The notes beneath the pieces are model-generated. The model was not told where the DNA came from. It made no database searches and worked only from the letters and a program-made list of their open reading frames with translations. Positions 55,337 through 64,000 of a stretch of DNA of 64,000 nt are shown piece after piece. The position numbers and the translations under genes are program-made. Source of the DNA: Isosphaeraceae bacterium (GTDB lineage Bacteria; Planctomycetota; Planctomycetia; Isosphaerales; Isosphaeraceae); NCBI GenBank assembly GCA_025356475.1, contig JANXSX010000194.1, positions 1 through 64,000 on the forward strand, given 5' to 3'. The number at the start of each line of letters is the position of its first letter. Within the stretch, counting starts at the first letter, position 1.

Positions 55337-57754
55337 ATGGAATTTTTCGCTCGGCTTTTCGATACTTCGGATTTCACCGCCCGATGGACCTGTGGCCTCT
55401 GGTCTGCAGGCCATGGCTGGCTGCACATTCTCTCCGACCTGGGCGTGTGGTCGGCCTATTTCACCATTCCGCTGGTCCTTGCCTACTTCCTTGCGCGTCG
55501 CAAAGACCTGCCGTTCCGTGGCCTGTTCGTTCTGTTCGGGGCGTTCATCCTGCTGTGCGGAACGACGCACTTGATGGACGCAGCCCTCTTCTGGTGGCCC
55601 GCGTATCGGCTTGCCGGTGTCTTGAAGTTTGTTACCGCCGTCGTCTCGTGGACAACCGTCCTCGCCCTCTTTCGTGTTGTGCCGGTCGTCCTGACGATGC
55701 GGACTCCCGAGGAGCTAGAGCGCGAGATCGCCGCCCGTAAACAGGCGGAGGAATTGTTGCAGCGGTCCAACGCCGACCTCGAGCGCCGGGTGGAAGAGCG
55801 GACAACCGACCTGACGAACGTCATGATCGCCCTCCGCGACGAGCGGGAACTGCTCGGTACCACGCTCGCAAGCATTGGCGACGCCGTATTGACCACGGAT
55901 GCCGAGGGGCGGGTGACGTTTCTCAACGATGTCGCGGTCACCTTGACCGGCTGGACTCAGGAAGAGGCGGCTGGCCAGCCCGTTGATCACATCTTCAATA
56001 TCGCCAACGAGCGTACCGGCGAGCGGGTTGAGAGTCCGGTCGAAAAGGTGTTCCGAGAGGGAGTGAGTGTTGGGCTGGCCAACCACACGATTCTGATCAA
56101 CAAGGATGGGAGCAGTCGCCCTATCGAGGACAGCGCTTCGCCGATCCGAGAAGCGGGGGGCAAAATCCTCGGCGTGGTCTTGGTGTTCCGAGACGTGGCC
56201 GAGCGTCGACAGTCCGAACGCAGGCTCGAGCAGAGCGAAAAGCGGTTGCGGTTCGTGATGGACTCGATGCCTCAGAAAATCTTCACCGCCACACCCGGCG
56301 GTGATGTGGACTACTTCAACTCGTTCTGGACCCAGTTCACAGGCCTGTCGTTCGAGCAGATGAGAGATTGGGGCTGGACACAGTTCGTCCACCCCGAAGA
56401 TGTCGCCGAAAACGTACGAAGCTGGAAACACGCACTCGCAACGGGCGAGTCGTTTCAGTTCGAGCATCGGTTCCAGCGCGCCGATGGCGAGTACCGCTGG
56501 CACATCAGCCGGGCAGTTCCCCTGAATGAGCCTGAAGGCAAAGTTCTGATGTGGGTTGGCTCGAACACCGACATCCATGAGCAAAAACAGACTGCGGAAG
56601 ACTTGCGCATGCTATCTGCCGAGTTGTCCGAGGCCAACCGCCGCAAGGACGAGTTCCTGGCGACGTTGGCCCACGAACTCCGCAACCCCCTGGCTCCAAT
56701 CCGCAACGGCTTGCAAATTATGCGGCTGTCTAACGCGTCTGGAGAGGCCGTCGACAAGGCTCTCACCATGATGGAGCGGCAGATTGGTCAAATGGTACGA
56801 CTTGTTGATGATCTGCTCGACGTCAGTCGGATTAGCCGGGGGATCCTGGAACTTCGTATGGAACGGGTCGATCTAGCGACGGTGGTGAATAACGCTGTAG
56901 AAACCAGCCGGCCCCTCATCGACTCCAGCGCCCATGAACTCACAGTCAGTCTTCCCACCAGGCCCGTCTTCGTGTACGCCGACGAAACCCGCCTCGGACA
57001 GGTTTTCGCCAATCTGCTCAACAACGCCGCCAAGTATAGCGAGCGCGGGGGACGGATCTGGCTGATCGCCGAGCGTCAGGGGAGCGATGTCGTCGTCAGC
57101 GTCAAGGACTGCGGGGTAGGCATCCCGCCCGAAATGTTGCCCAGAATCTTTGACATGTTCACCCAGGTGGACCGGTCCTTGGAGAAGTCTCAGGGGGGGT
57201 TGGGGATCGGATTGACTCTTGTGAAGCGGTTGGTCGAGATGCATGGCGGGAGTGTCGAAGCTCGCAGCGAAGGCCTCGGAACAGGCAGCGAGTTCGTTGT
57301 GCGTCTGCCGATCGTGTCGTCAGCGCTCGAGGAAGTCGATCCGCCGACCCAGGCCATCGAGTCAGTCCCGCCCTCTCCGCTCCAGTGTCGGATTTTGGTC
57401 GCCGACGACAACGAGGACGCAGCGACGAGCTTGGCGATGATTCTCACAATCATGGGCAACGAGGTTCGTACAGCAAACGACGGTTTGGAGGCGGTCGCGG
57501 TCGCGGCGACGTTCCGGCCGGATGTCATCTTCCTGGACATTGGGATGCCAAAGTTGAACGGCTACGAAGCCTGCCGACGAATCCGAGAACAGGCTTGGGG
57601 CAAGAAGGCCGTCCTCGTCACCCTGACAGGATGGGGCCAAGACGAGGATAAGCGCCTGTCGGAACAAGCTGGCTTCAATTACCACCTGGTCAAGCCAGTA
57701 GACCCGGCGGAACTCGTCAGGCTCTTGGCCGGCTTGAAGCCGACCACGGAGTGA
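55337..57754 (+). CDS. Hybrid histidine kinase with ethylene-receptor-type membrane domain
   Basis: An 805-residue sensor. Residues 1-115 form three membrane helices of the ethylene-binding type: Asp34, Tyr41, Ile44, Pro45, Cys74 and His78 match ETR1 Asp25, Tyr32, Ile35, Pro36, Cys65 and His69 in identity and spacing, so a copper site is plausible. Then come a coiled coil (about 118-165), two PAS/PAC domains (about 170-290 and 300-420), the HisKA segment with LAHELRNPL (about 440), the HATPase with GVGIPPEM, and a receiver with Asp in [10 protein letters not shown]. It would pass phosphate from His to its own Asp. Target unknown. Faces the LodB-like gene. Confidence 0.93.
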   Translation: MEFFARLFDTSDFTARWTCGLWSAGHGWLHILSDLGVWSAYFTIPLVLAYFLARRKDLPFRGLFVLFGAFILLCGTTHLMDAALFWWPAYRLAGVLKFVTAVVSWTTVLALFRVVPVVLTMRTPEELEREIAARKQAEELLQRSNADLERRVEERTTDLTNVMIALRDERELLGTTLASIGDAVLTTDAEGRVTFLNDVAVTLTGWTQEEAAGQPVDHIFNIANERTGERVESPVEKVFREGVSVGLANHTILINKDGSSRPIEDSASPIREAGGKILGVVLVFRDVAERRQSERRLEQSEKRLRFVMDSMPQKIFTATPGGDVDYFNSFWTQFTGLSFEQMRDWGWTQFVHPEDVAENVRSWKHALATGESFQFEHRFQRADGEYRWHISRAVPLNEPEGKVLMWVGSNTDIHEQKQTAEDLRMLSAELSEANRRKDEFLATLAHELRNPLAPIRNGLQIMRLSNASGEAVDKALTMMERQIGQMVRLVDDLLDVSRISRGILELRMERVDLATVVNNAVETSRPLIDSSAHELTVSLPTRPVFVYADETRLGQVFANLLNNAAKYSERGGRIWLIAERQGSDVVVSVKDCGVGIPPEMLPRIFDMFTQVDRSLEKSQGGLGIGLTLVKRLVEMHGGSVEARSEGLGTGSEFVVRLPIVSSALEEVDPPTQAIESVPPSPLQCRILVADDNEDAATSLAMILTIMGNEVRTANDGLEAVAVAATFRPDVIFLDIGMPKLNGYEACRRIREQAWGKKAVLVTLTGWGQDEDKRLSEQAGFNYHLVKPVDPAELVRLLAGLKPTTE

Positions 57755-57824
57755 GCCAGCCCGTCGATACTCCCAACATAAAAGGTCTGCTTTCTCTCCG
57801 CCGAAAACGACTTGTCCGGAGGGT

Positions 57825-58862
57825 TCACGTCGAGACGTTGGGGTGGTCAACTGGCGAAAGGCTCACCGCATGAGGATGAGTCGCATAAAGCGATCTCAAT
57901 GCCTCAACATCATGGTCATACTGCTGATGCAGCCAATTCCGGTACTCCTGAGCGGCAATCGGCTCGGGGAGCCCGTTGGCCACGGAACCGCCCAGCAAGT
58001 GAGCGCAGAGGATGCCGCTCATCAGGGCTCGGAGCGTGCCGTGTGACGAAGAGGGGTCAAGCACCGCCGCTGCATCACCCAACAAGAAATATCCAGGTCC
58101 AGCGCACTCGCGATGAATCCGCCATGCCAGGTCGAGTCCCCCATCCTTATGAGATGGAGCAGGTTCAGAGGCGTTTGCAACCCGCAGGGTCGCCCAGGCC
58201 GAACGCCGCTCGCCGAGCGGAGCGGTCCAGTCCCACCCTTGAGGGTGGGCTTGAAACAACGGTTGGTCATCGAGTTCGCTAAGATCATCGTCCGTATTCC
58301 AGCCAAATCGGACATGGAGTTGCGGAGAGTCCCGTTGTTCAACGAGCTTGAGTCCCTTCGCCAGCCACGAGCGACGGCCCGTGGCGTCGGCGGTCCAGCG
58401 CGCGAAGATCTCCGAACCGTTCACGACCACCCCTACAACCCGGCCATTCTGCTGGAGCAGAGCCGTTGGTGACGCGGGCCGGAGCCACTCGACCCCGGCG
58501 TCTTCCGCAGCCTTCTCAAGGAGTCGGTGGAACCGCTGACGATCGGCCTGAAAACCGAGCCAGGGCCCTCGCTCATCCTGCCCATACGCTTCAAACCGGC
58601 GAGGACCGTCCCACTCGACCCAGACGCCGCGATGTCGGTGAAATCCTTCCGCAAGCACAGCCTGGCGAACGCCAAGCTGGTCCAGGATCGGCTCGATCCC
58701 CGGGTGCAGGGTCTCACCCGGGGCAACGCGAGGAGCGGGGCTTCCCTCAATAATCAGCACACGCAGCCCCGCCGACCGCGCACGGATCGCGGCGGAACAC
58801 CCGGCGGGGCCTGCACCTAGGATCAAGAGATCAACTGTCGGGGAGGTCATCGGATCGGTCAC
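57825..58862 (-). CDS. FAD-dependent oxidoreductase (LodB-like)
   Basis: A 345-residue flavoprotein of the halogenase/geranylgeranyl-reductase superfamily. The N-terminal dinucleotide motif GAGPAGCSAA lies at residues 16-25, with VAPGETLHPG (about 46) and the second FAD motif YFLLGDAAAVLDP (about 260). LodB-type proteins help form the cysteine tryptophylquinone of LodA; that role here is inferred only from the neighbouring gene. GTG 58862 overlaps the preceding TGA by four bases; ATG 58850 is an alternative. Transcription is coupled to the large protein before it. Confidence 0.85.
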   Translation of the reverse strand: MTDPMTSPTVDLLILGAGPAGCSAAIRARSAGLRVLIIEGSPAPRVAPGETLHPGIEPILDQLGVRQAVLAEGFHRHRGVWVEWDGPRRFEAYGQDERGPWLGFQADRQRFHRLLEKAAEDAGVEWLRPASPTALLQQNGRVVGVVVNGSEIFARWTADATGRRSWLAKGLKLVEQRDSPQLHVRFGWNTDDDLSELDDQPLFQAHPQGWDWTAPLGERRSAWATLRVANASEPAPSHKDGGLDLAWRIHRECAGPGYFLLGDAAAVLDPSSSHGTLRALMSGILCAHLLGGSVANGLPEPIAAQEYRNWLHQQYDHDVEALRSLYATHPHAVSLSPVDHPNVST

Positions 58863-61171
58863 TCCGCAGCGACCGCAGTCCAGTGACTGTCGATCTCGCG
58901 GCGACGCAGGGCCTGAGTGTCCTTAGCCGAGACGAAGAAGAAATTTTGACGTTGGAGCGGGAGCAAACGAAATCGCGGGCCTCGGGGTGAATCTACGGTA
59001 GGGTGATCGCCCAGGCCAGTGAAGCAGGCTTCGATACGATAGACCCGTCCGGTCAGGGTCCGAGCCGACTGGGTTTGGGCCTGGTGCAGTTCCAGATCTC
59101 CTGCCGAGACGGGTCGGAAAGATAGGATTAGCCATTCCGTACGGGCGGGCCATACATTCATCCCGCCCGAGAGCACAAAGTGGGCCCGGGCAACAGCCAG
59201 CATTCGCCGCTCGTATTCCTCTGCCGTAATCTGCGATGTCAGACGAAGGCTGAACCGGTTCTCAACCGCATTGATCACATAATCAACGTTGAGAAAACTC
59301 GCCATTTCGACAAATGAAGTGCCATTGACCTGTACGATTTTAGGACCAGGCACACCGTCCCAGGGAAGCGCCCCCGTCTGGCCGATTTCCTCGTCGGTCA
59401 GCGGGGCGACCGTGCCTCGAAGCTGCTTATTACCGGTGTGCAGTGACATCGTGCGGTAGACGTCGGGTGCGACAGCCGGCCAGAATGTGCTCAACGCGGC
59501 GCAGAGCTTCGAGTCCTCTGGGAACGGGCTCCCCAGCGCGTAGGCTGCCATGTGTGTCGTGCCTGTCGGGGTCGTGTCTGTGGAGACATCCCAGCCGGGA
59601 GCGAAGATGCCTGCTGCGTCGTCGGGGAGGGTGGAAGCCCGAACCACGTCGCTCCTCGGCAAACCCAGTGCGGCGGTCCCCGGAACGGCTTTTCCCATCC
59701 CGATCACCGCAGGCATGGAGTCGTCGTTATCAAATGGGTTGTCAATCAGTTGCAAGTTCGCAGGCAAGCGAACTTCGCTGAGGGGTTTGGGGGCAACCCC
59801 CCAAAGCTGATCGCCTCGGAAACTCCCAGGAATTTGGGGCGATTGGCTCCAACGACTGAGCTCAAACTGTCCGGTCGAAGGGAAGAAATCGGGGCCGCTC
59901 AGGAGCACGTAGGCAGAACGGGGTTCCGCAGAAATCTCGTGTCGACCTGCAAGTTGAGGGACCTTCACCGTCAGCCAGCCCTCCCCCGTGAAGTCGAGAT
60001 AGTGCAACGCCTCGTAGCCGCCCGCGTTGACCTGATCATTGACATCGGGGAAGTCATTGAGATCGATCTCGATCTGTTGCTTATCTACGATTTTGATTTT
60101 GGTTCGAGCATGAACATAGGCTGGGTAAGGACTTCCTTTGTCGTCGGGTCGAGGTTCAGGCGGTTTAGGCTCATAGGAAGCGAATCGACTCTTCCCACCG
60201 ATGGGCACCTGGTAGGTCAGGGCCGTTCCATTGATGATCGCGGGCTTGACCAGGCTCTCCTGCACCACGGGAACGACCGACAGTCGGCCGAATTCGGTCC
60301 GCTCCTTCAACTCGGCGAGCTGTGCGTCCACGATCACGAAGGGAAATCCGGTCGGCTGGGTGCCATCCACCGATGTTCGGACTCGTTTCAGCTTCTCATT
60401 GAAGAACTTGGTCGAGCTATTAAACGTAAGGTCGAGGCCTGCGTCTGAGAGACATTCGGTCCCTTCGAACAGCTTATGGACCGGGACCAAAAACTTGCGA
60501 GTGGTCTCTTCCTTGTCGGGTTGTCCCAGCCGCATCACTCGAGCCTCGGCTCCGGTTACCGTTGCTGCGAGCCAGACTGTGAATCGCGCTGGGATGACCC
60601 GGAAACCGTTCCCATCGTCGACAGGCCAGAAGCCACGGACCTCGGGAAGATACAAGGCCCGCGAGGTGCCAACCCGCGTGATTCCCGTGCGTGAGAACAC
60701 GAGATCAGCGTGGGCTCGGTCGGGGGTATCAGGAGCCGGTCGATACTCCGTCGCATAAACGACGATTGAAAGATGGGCCGTTCCGGCCGCCTTGAGAACC
60801 TTTGCCAGATCGCGGGGTGCGACCCCGAAGACGTAATTCTCGATCGTCTCAAGTTCGGCAAGCGTGGGGAACCCTCCCAGAACTCTGCCATTGGCGCCAC
60901 GCACCACGTTAGGGCTCGCGAACGCGTGATAGAGCAGGCTTTGAGCAGGATTGTAGGCAGTGATTCCTTTTTGACCTTTTGTGTCGAAGTCTTCAAATCC
61001 AACAAGCGTACGATCAATTTGTCCCAGATTGTCCGTAAGGGCTGTCTTTAGTTTTGTGGTCGTTGTTTGCTGGATATCGAGCGCATCATGACTCACTGCC
61101 TTGAACAGGTCTCGCCAACCGAGTGGCCCAAGACGATCGCAAATCGCCTTCACATCTTCGATCAAGGACAT
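58859..61171 (-). CDS. Large protein of unknown function, possibly LodA-like quinoprotein
   Basis: A 770-residue protein without signal peptide or membrane helix. Its best-conserved looking region is the C-terminal half: APGWD (527), PEDSKLCAALSTFWPAVAPD (551-570) and TGALPWDGVPGP (599-610), reminiscent of LodA/GoxA-type amino-acid oxidases that carry cysteine tryptophylquinone. It has only four cysteines (11, 240, 557, 716), and none stands about 65 residues before Trp564, the LodA spacing. The N-terminus (AYNPAQSLLYHAFASP) is not LodA-like. It is coupled by GTGA to a LodB-like flavoprotein. ATG 61171 has a GGAGA site. Confidence 0.6.
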   Translation of the reverse strand: MSLIEDVKAICDRLGPLGWRDLFKAVSHDALDIQQTTTTKLKTALTDNLGQIDRTLVGFEDFDTKGQKGITAYNPAQSLLYHAFASPNVVRGANGRVLGGFPTLAELETIENYVFGVAPRDLAKVLKAAGTAHLSIVVYATEYRPAPDTPDRAHADLVFSRTGITRVGTSRALYLPEVRGFWPVDDGNGFRVIPARFTVWLAATVTGAEARVMRLGQPDKEETTRKFLVPVHKLFEGTECLSDAGLDLTFNSSTKFFNEKLKRVRTSVDGTQPTGFPFVIVDAQLAELKERTEFGRLSVVPVVQESLVKPAIINGTALTYQVPIGGKSRFASYEPKPPEPRPDDKGSPYPAYVHARTKIKIVDKQQIEIDLNDFPDVNDQVNAGGYEALHYLDFTGEGWLTVKVPQLAGRHEISAEPRSAYVLLSGPDFFPSTGQFELSRWSQSPQIPGSFRGDQLWGVAPKPLSEVRLPANLQLIDNPFDNDDSMPAVIGMGKAVPGTAALGLPRSDVVRASTLPDDAAGIFAPGWDVSTDTTPTGTTHMAAYALGSPFPEDSKLCAALSTFWPAVAPDVYRTMSLHTGNKQLRGTVAPLTDEEIGQTGALPWDGVPGPKIVQVNGTSFVEMASFLNVDYVINAVENRFSLRLTSQITAEEYERRMLAVARAHFVLSGGMNVWPARTEWLILSFRPVSAGDLELHQAQTQSARTLTGRVYRIEACFTGLGDHPTVDSPRGPRFRLLPLQRQNFFFVSAKDTQALRRREIDSHWTAVAAE

Positions 61172-61289
61172 CGGTGTTTCTCCCAGAGATCCGCATAGGC
61201 GACATAACGTCACACAGCTCAAGGCAAAAGCCCTGAGCTGTCGACGTTCGATAGCTTATCCAAGCGGTCCAGGCGACACCAGCATCCGC

Positions 61290-62378
61290 TCAACTTGCGG
61301 ACTTGGCCCAGGAGACGGTGCGGTCTCCTTCGATCACATCGCCGATGATCCAAGCCTGGGTGTTGGCTTCTTCACGGAGGTAACGTGTGATCGCGTCGGC
61401 ATAGTAATCGGCCACAATCAAGACGAGTCCGATGCCCATGTTAAAGACACGGAACATCTCATCATCGGGGATGTTGCCAAGTGACTGGAGCCAGGGGAAG
61501 ACCTTGGGGATATCCCAGGTCTTTGTGAGAGCAAGGGCGCACCCTTCGGGCAAGACACGGGGCGGATTATCGATCAGTCCGCCACCCGTGATGTGGGCGA
61601 TCGCGTGGACGATCTTCTTGACGCGGTAGTGCCGCCAGACGGTCTTCATCGACCTGGTGTAGATCTTGGTCGGTGTGAGGAACTCATCGGCCAGGGTCCG
61701 CCCCAACTCGGGGACAAACGAGTCGATGCCGAGGCCGGCGACTTCGAAAGCTAGCTTTCGCGCAAGGCTATAGCCATTCGAGTGCAGCCCCGAGCTGGCC
61801 AGACCGATCACCTTATCGCCGGGCCGGACGTCTTGGCCTTTGAGGACGTGCTTTCGCTCGACGACCCCGAGGCAGAAGCCCGCAAGGTCGTACTCACCAG
61901 GATGGTAGAAGTCGGGCAGGATCGCGGTCTCACCACCGAGCAACGAGCACTCAGCCTCGATACAACCGTCGCTCACCCCTTGGACGATCTGCTTCGTCAG
62001 AGCGGGGTCGTCGCGGCTCATGCCGACATAGTCGAGGAAAAGGAGGGGCTCGGCCCCCGCGCACAAGCAGTCGTTCACCGACATCGCGACCAGGTCAATC
62101 CCCACGGTATTGTGCCGACCGGTCTGGAACGCGAGCTTGAGCTTAGTCCCCACACCGTCGGTTGAGGCAACGAGAACGGGGTCTCGGTAGGTTCGCGACA
62201 AGAGGCCAATCTTGTCGTCGAGGTGGAACAGCCCCGCGAAACCGTCCTTCCATTCGAGCACCCGCGAGCCATAGGTCCGCCGCATCAACGGGGGCAAGGC
62301 GGCCATGGTCTGCTCGTAGGTGTCGAGGTCGACCCCAGCGGATTTGTAACTGATCGGCGTCGTCGGCTGCTCAGGCAT
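61290..62378 (-). CDS. purM: Phosphoribosylformylglycinamidine cyclo-ligase
   Basis: A 362-residue AIR synthetase that closes FGAM to aminoimidazole ribotide with ATP in purine synthesis. Motifs seen: YKSAGVDLD at the N-terminus, LVASTDGVGTKLKLA, VNDCLCAGAEPLLFLDY, LLGGETAILPDFY, and the C-terminal ITGGGLIDNPPRVLP with FNMGIGLVLIV. ATG 62378 is the start; a TTG at 62396 is possible. purB is about 47 kb away in the window, so purine genes are dispersed here. Confidence 0.96.
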   Translation of the reverse strand: MPEQPTTPISYKSAGVDLDTYEQTMAALPPLMRRTYGSRVLEWKDGFAGLFHLDDKIGLLSRTYRDPVLVASTDGVGTKLKLAFQTGRHNTVGIDLVAMSVNDCLCAGAEPLLFLDYVGMSRDDPALTKQIVQGVSDGCIEAECSLLGGETAILPDFYHPGEYDLAGFCLGVVERKHVLKGQDVRPGDKVIGLASSGLHSNGYSLARKLAFEVAGLGIDSFVPELGRTLADEFLTPTKIYTRSMKTVWRHYRVKKIVHAIAHITGGGLIDNPPRVLPEGCALALTKTWDIPKVFPWLQSLGNIPDDEMFRVFNMGIGLVLIVADYYADAITRYLREEANTQAWIIGDVIEGDRTVSWAKSAS

Positions 62379-62620
62379 GGAATGGTCGCGGGCCAAGGGG
62401 TTTCCGGACTCGAAGATCGAAACGAAATTGTACCTGGCAATCGTCTCCGACGGAACCGGGCCGCGACTAACGCTTGATCGGGAGGGATATCAATCGTATG
62501 GTAAAGGGAACCTGCCGAGGGTATCGGGGTACCGTGCAACGCTACGGGCTTCCCCTGAACACTGAGCCATGGTGTGTGATCCCACCCCAACGATGTTTCC
62601 ATCCCGAGGAACGAGCGACG

Positions 62621-63058
62621 ATGAACCGCAAATGGACCCTAATGGCCGTGGTTTCGCTGTCAACCGCCCTGGTGGCTTCAACCGCCTCCCTGGCCGCGAA
62701 TGATGATGAGGGCCCGCTCCACGTCTTGATGGAGAAGGTCAACAAGAGCAACGGCGTTCTCCGTAAGGGAACCCGCAACGCCATCGAGTACAAAAAGACC
62801 TTCAAGAAGGTCGAAGAAGAGGCGAAGGAACTCGCCAAGCTTGGCAAGGAAGCTCGTCCCCTCAAGGACGCCATCACGAGCAAGACCCCGCCGCACGACA
62901 AGTGGGTCAAGCTCGCCGATGAGTTCATCAAGGCGTCTGAAGACCTCGCGACTATCGCCGCCAAGGGCGACTCACAGCAGGTTCAGGCCAAAGAAGCCTT
63001 TAACGTCCTGACAAAGACCTGCACCAACTGCCACAACGACTACAAAGTCGAAGAATAA
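62621..63058 (+). CDS. Exported class II-like cytochrome c
   Basis: A 145-residue protein with a signal peptide (1-26, Ala-rich cut). The mature part is almost entirely charged helix, as in four-helix cytochrome c'/b562-type proteins. A single heme motif CTNCH sits close to the C-terminus (about 134-138), where class II cytochromes place theirs. It would carry electrons in the periplasm. ATG 62621 is preceded by GAGGAA; the upstream open frame is not protein-like. A strong terminator follows. Confidence 0.87.
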   Translation: MNRKWTLMAVVSLSTALVASTASLAANDDEGPLHVLMEKVNKSNGVLRKGTRNAIEYKKTFKKVEEEAKELAKLGKEARPLKDAITSKTPPHDKWVKLADEFIKASEDLATIAAKGDSQQVQAKEAFNVLTKTCTNCHNDYKVEE

Positions 63059-63084
63059 CAGATCAGGTCTGTCAAAATGTTCAA

Positions 63085-63117
63085 CGAACCTCCTTCGCCG
63101 TACGCGAAGGAGGTTCG
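63085..63117. terminator. Strong bidirectional terminator
   Basis: A 14-bp perfect stem (63085-63098 with 63104-63117) with a 5-base loop, then CTTTGTTTC. On the opposite strand the stem is followed by TTGAACATTTTG. It serves the convergent cytochrome c and DUF1559 genes. Confidence 0.85.
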
Positions 63118-63131
63118 CTTTGTTTCCTGCC

Positions 63132-64000
63132 TCAATAACCGTCGGAACTCACGACTTCATTCCCGCTGCGGGTCGACAGCCACTGATAGATCTTCGGTTG
63201 GGCAGTACCCAGCTTGTACTCGCCGCATGTGCCGCCGTAATCGATTCCAACCGGATCACCGCCGTTATTGATGTCGGGTTGCCAGGTGGCAATCGTTTCC
63301 TTGAGGAACTTCACCGAACCGTCAACCATGGCAAAGTTCACACCACCAGGGTGGAAACTCGATGCCGCCTGGAGAGGCACCCACCACCAGCCTGAATTCG
63401 CGATCTCGCCGCCGAACTTCCGATGGGCATTGATCGGGTAGTTGGTGTCGAGCATCGTGTCGGACCACCAGCCGGTCTGCCACCATCCCAGATAGGCGAG
63501 GTCGGCTGCCGCGAGGATTCCTCGCGCTCGCTCGCCGAAGAGCATCGTGTTACTCGTCCCGTCGGTGATCTCGGCCAGGCGAACACTGCTACCGTCGAAG
63601 ATGACGCCTGTCATCGCGGCCCGCCATGGCTGGAAGCAAAGGTCGGTCTGGTCGTAGTACGTGACGCCGTAGTATTCGCCTCGATTGCCAGCGTAGCTCA
63701 CGTGCTTCTGCTGGATGTTACCCGGGTTGAAGACGTAGACGGTTGGATCAAGGTCGGTGGCGGCGCTCGACTGAGGGTCGCTGGGGCACCAGAGGGCAGT
63801 CATGCCGACCCCCGCGATCGTCACGTTGGCACCATCGCGAATTGCTAGACTAAAGTTGTAGGCGTTGGCGACCTGGGACTGTTCGAGTTGGGGGAGTAAG
63901 AGCGTGAAACAACCGATTCCAAGGCTAAACTTCGTTGCGGTGATCCGCCGTCCTGGAATGTGTCCGGAGGGCAAGCACGCGTAGGACGATTCATAGTTGG
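63132..64000 (-). CDS. DUF1559 protein, partial (5' end outside the window)
   Basis: The C-terminal 289 or so residues of a second planctomycete DUF1559 protein. The frame stays open to the window edge and begins there with NYESSYACLPSGH, the usual segment after the prepilin-like leader, so the leader lies beyond 64000. Preserved are EITDGTSNTMLFGER, WWWVPLQ and the C-terminal FHPGGVNFAMVDGSVKFLKE signature. Likely the same envelope role as 46776-47870, but the two are diverged. Confidence 0.92.
   Translation of the reverse strand, partial: NYESSYACLPSGHIPGRRITATKFSLGIGCFTLLLPQLEQSQVANAYNFSLAIRDGANVTIAGVGMTALWCPSDPQSSAATDLDPTVYVFNPGNIQQKHVSYAGNRGEYYGVTYYDQTDLCFQPWRAAMTGVIFDGSSVRLAEITDGTSNTMLFGERARGILAAADLAYLGWWQTGWWSDTMLDTNYPINAHRKFGGEIANSGWWWVPLQAASSFHPGGVNFAMVDGSVKFLKETIATWQPDINNGGDPVGIDYGGTCGEYKLGTAQPKIYQWLSTRSGNEVVSSDGY

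Overview
The window looks like a planctomycete chromosome segment, most likely from the Isosphaeraceae (inference from gene content). The markers are two DUF1559 proteins with type IV pilin-like leaders, a DUF1501 Tat protein, a cytochrome c/WD40 hybrid, a PPC-domain secreted protein, a Gfo/Idh/MocA Tat protein, a DUF1080 protein, a PEP-CTERM protein and several proteins carrying the planctomycete N-terminal motif of the type LExLExRxLL. DNA is moderately GC-rich. I saw no tRNA, rRNA, CRISPR array, insertion sequence or phage module. Genes are mostly short transcription units on both strands.

Layout. 0-5 kb: a small coiled protein, tandem palindromic repeats, a secreted DUF4380-like protein, a release-factor-like gene coupled to a GT4 glycosyltransferase, then queA and a DinB-like gene. 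5-16 kb: a 184-bp palindromic element, a Ser/Thr kinase, a NUDIX protein, a lipoprotein lipase-like hydrolase, a membrane glycosyltransferase, a PI-PLC-like enzyme, purB and gdhA. 16-20 kb: a creatininase-like enzyme, a CusF-SCO1 fusion lipoprotein, an ArsR regulator with a basic tail, and a TolC-like porin. 20-27 kb: the secreted DUF1501, cytochrome c/WD40, PPC and PEP-CTERM proteins. 27-35 kb: a molybdopterin oxidoreductase coupled to a glutaredoxin-like protein, a second DinB paralogue, a TolB-like propeller, a PduO-type adenosyltransferase coupled to a pteridine reductase-like SDR, and a secreted thioredoxin-like protein. 35-43 kb: HdeD, a cytochrome P450, a sigma-factor-like protein, a Gfo/Idh/MocA oxidoreductase, an MscS channel and an unknown protein. 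43-54 kb: an S41 protease, tsaD, a DUF1559 protein, a HAD-UbiA fusion, a giant beta-helix protein and a DUF1080 protein. 54-55 kb: a broken small gene and an immunity-like protein, the most accessory-looking stretch. 55-64 kb: a hybrid histidine kinase with an ethylene-receptor-type membrane domain, a coupled flavoprotein/large-oxidase pair resembling LodB/LodA, purM, a cytochrome c and a partial DUF1559 gene.

Housekeeping functions (purB, purM, tsaD, queA, gdhA) are scattered singly among secreted proteins, redox proteins and signalling genes. The best candidates for something little described are the LodA/LodB-like pair at 57825-61171, the ethylene-receptor-like kinase just before it, and the sigma-like protein at 37068-37850 that carries a motif normally found on exported planctomycete proteins.
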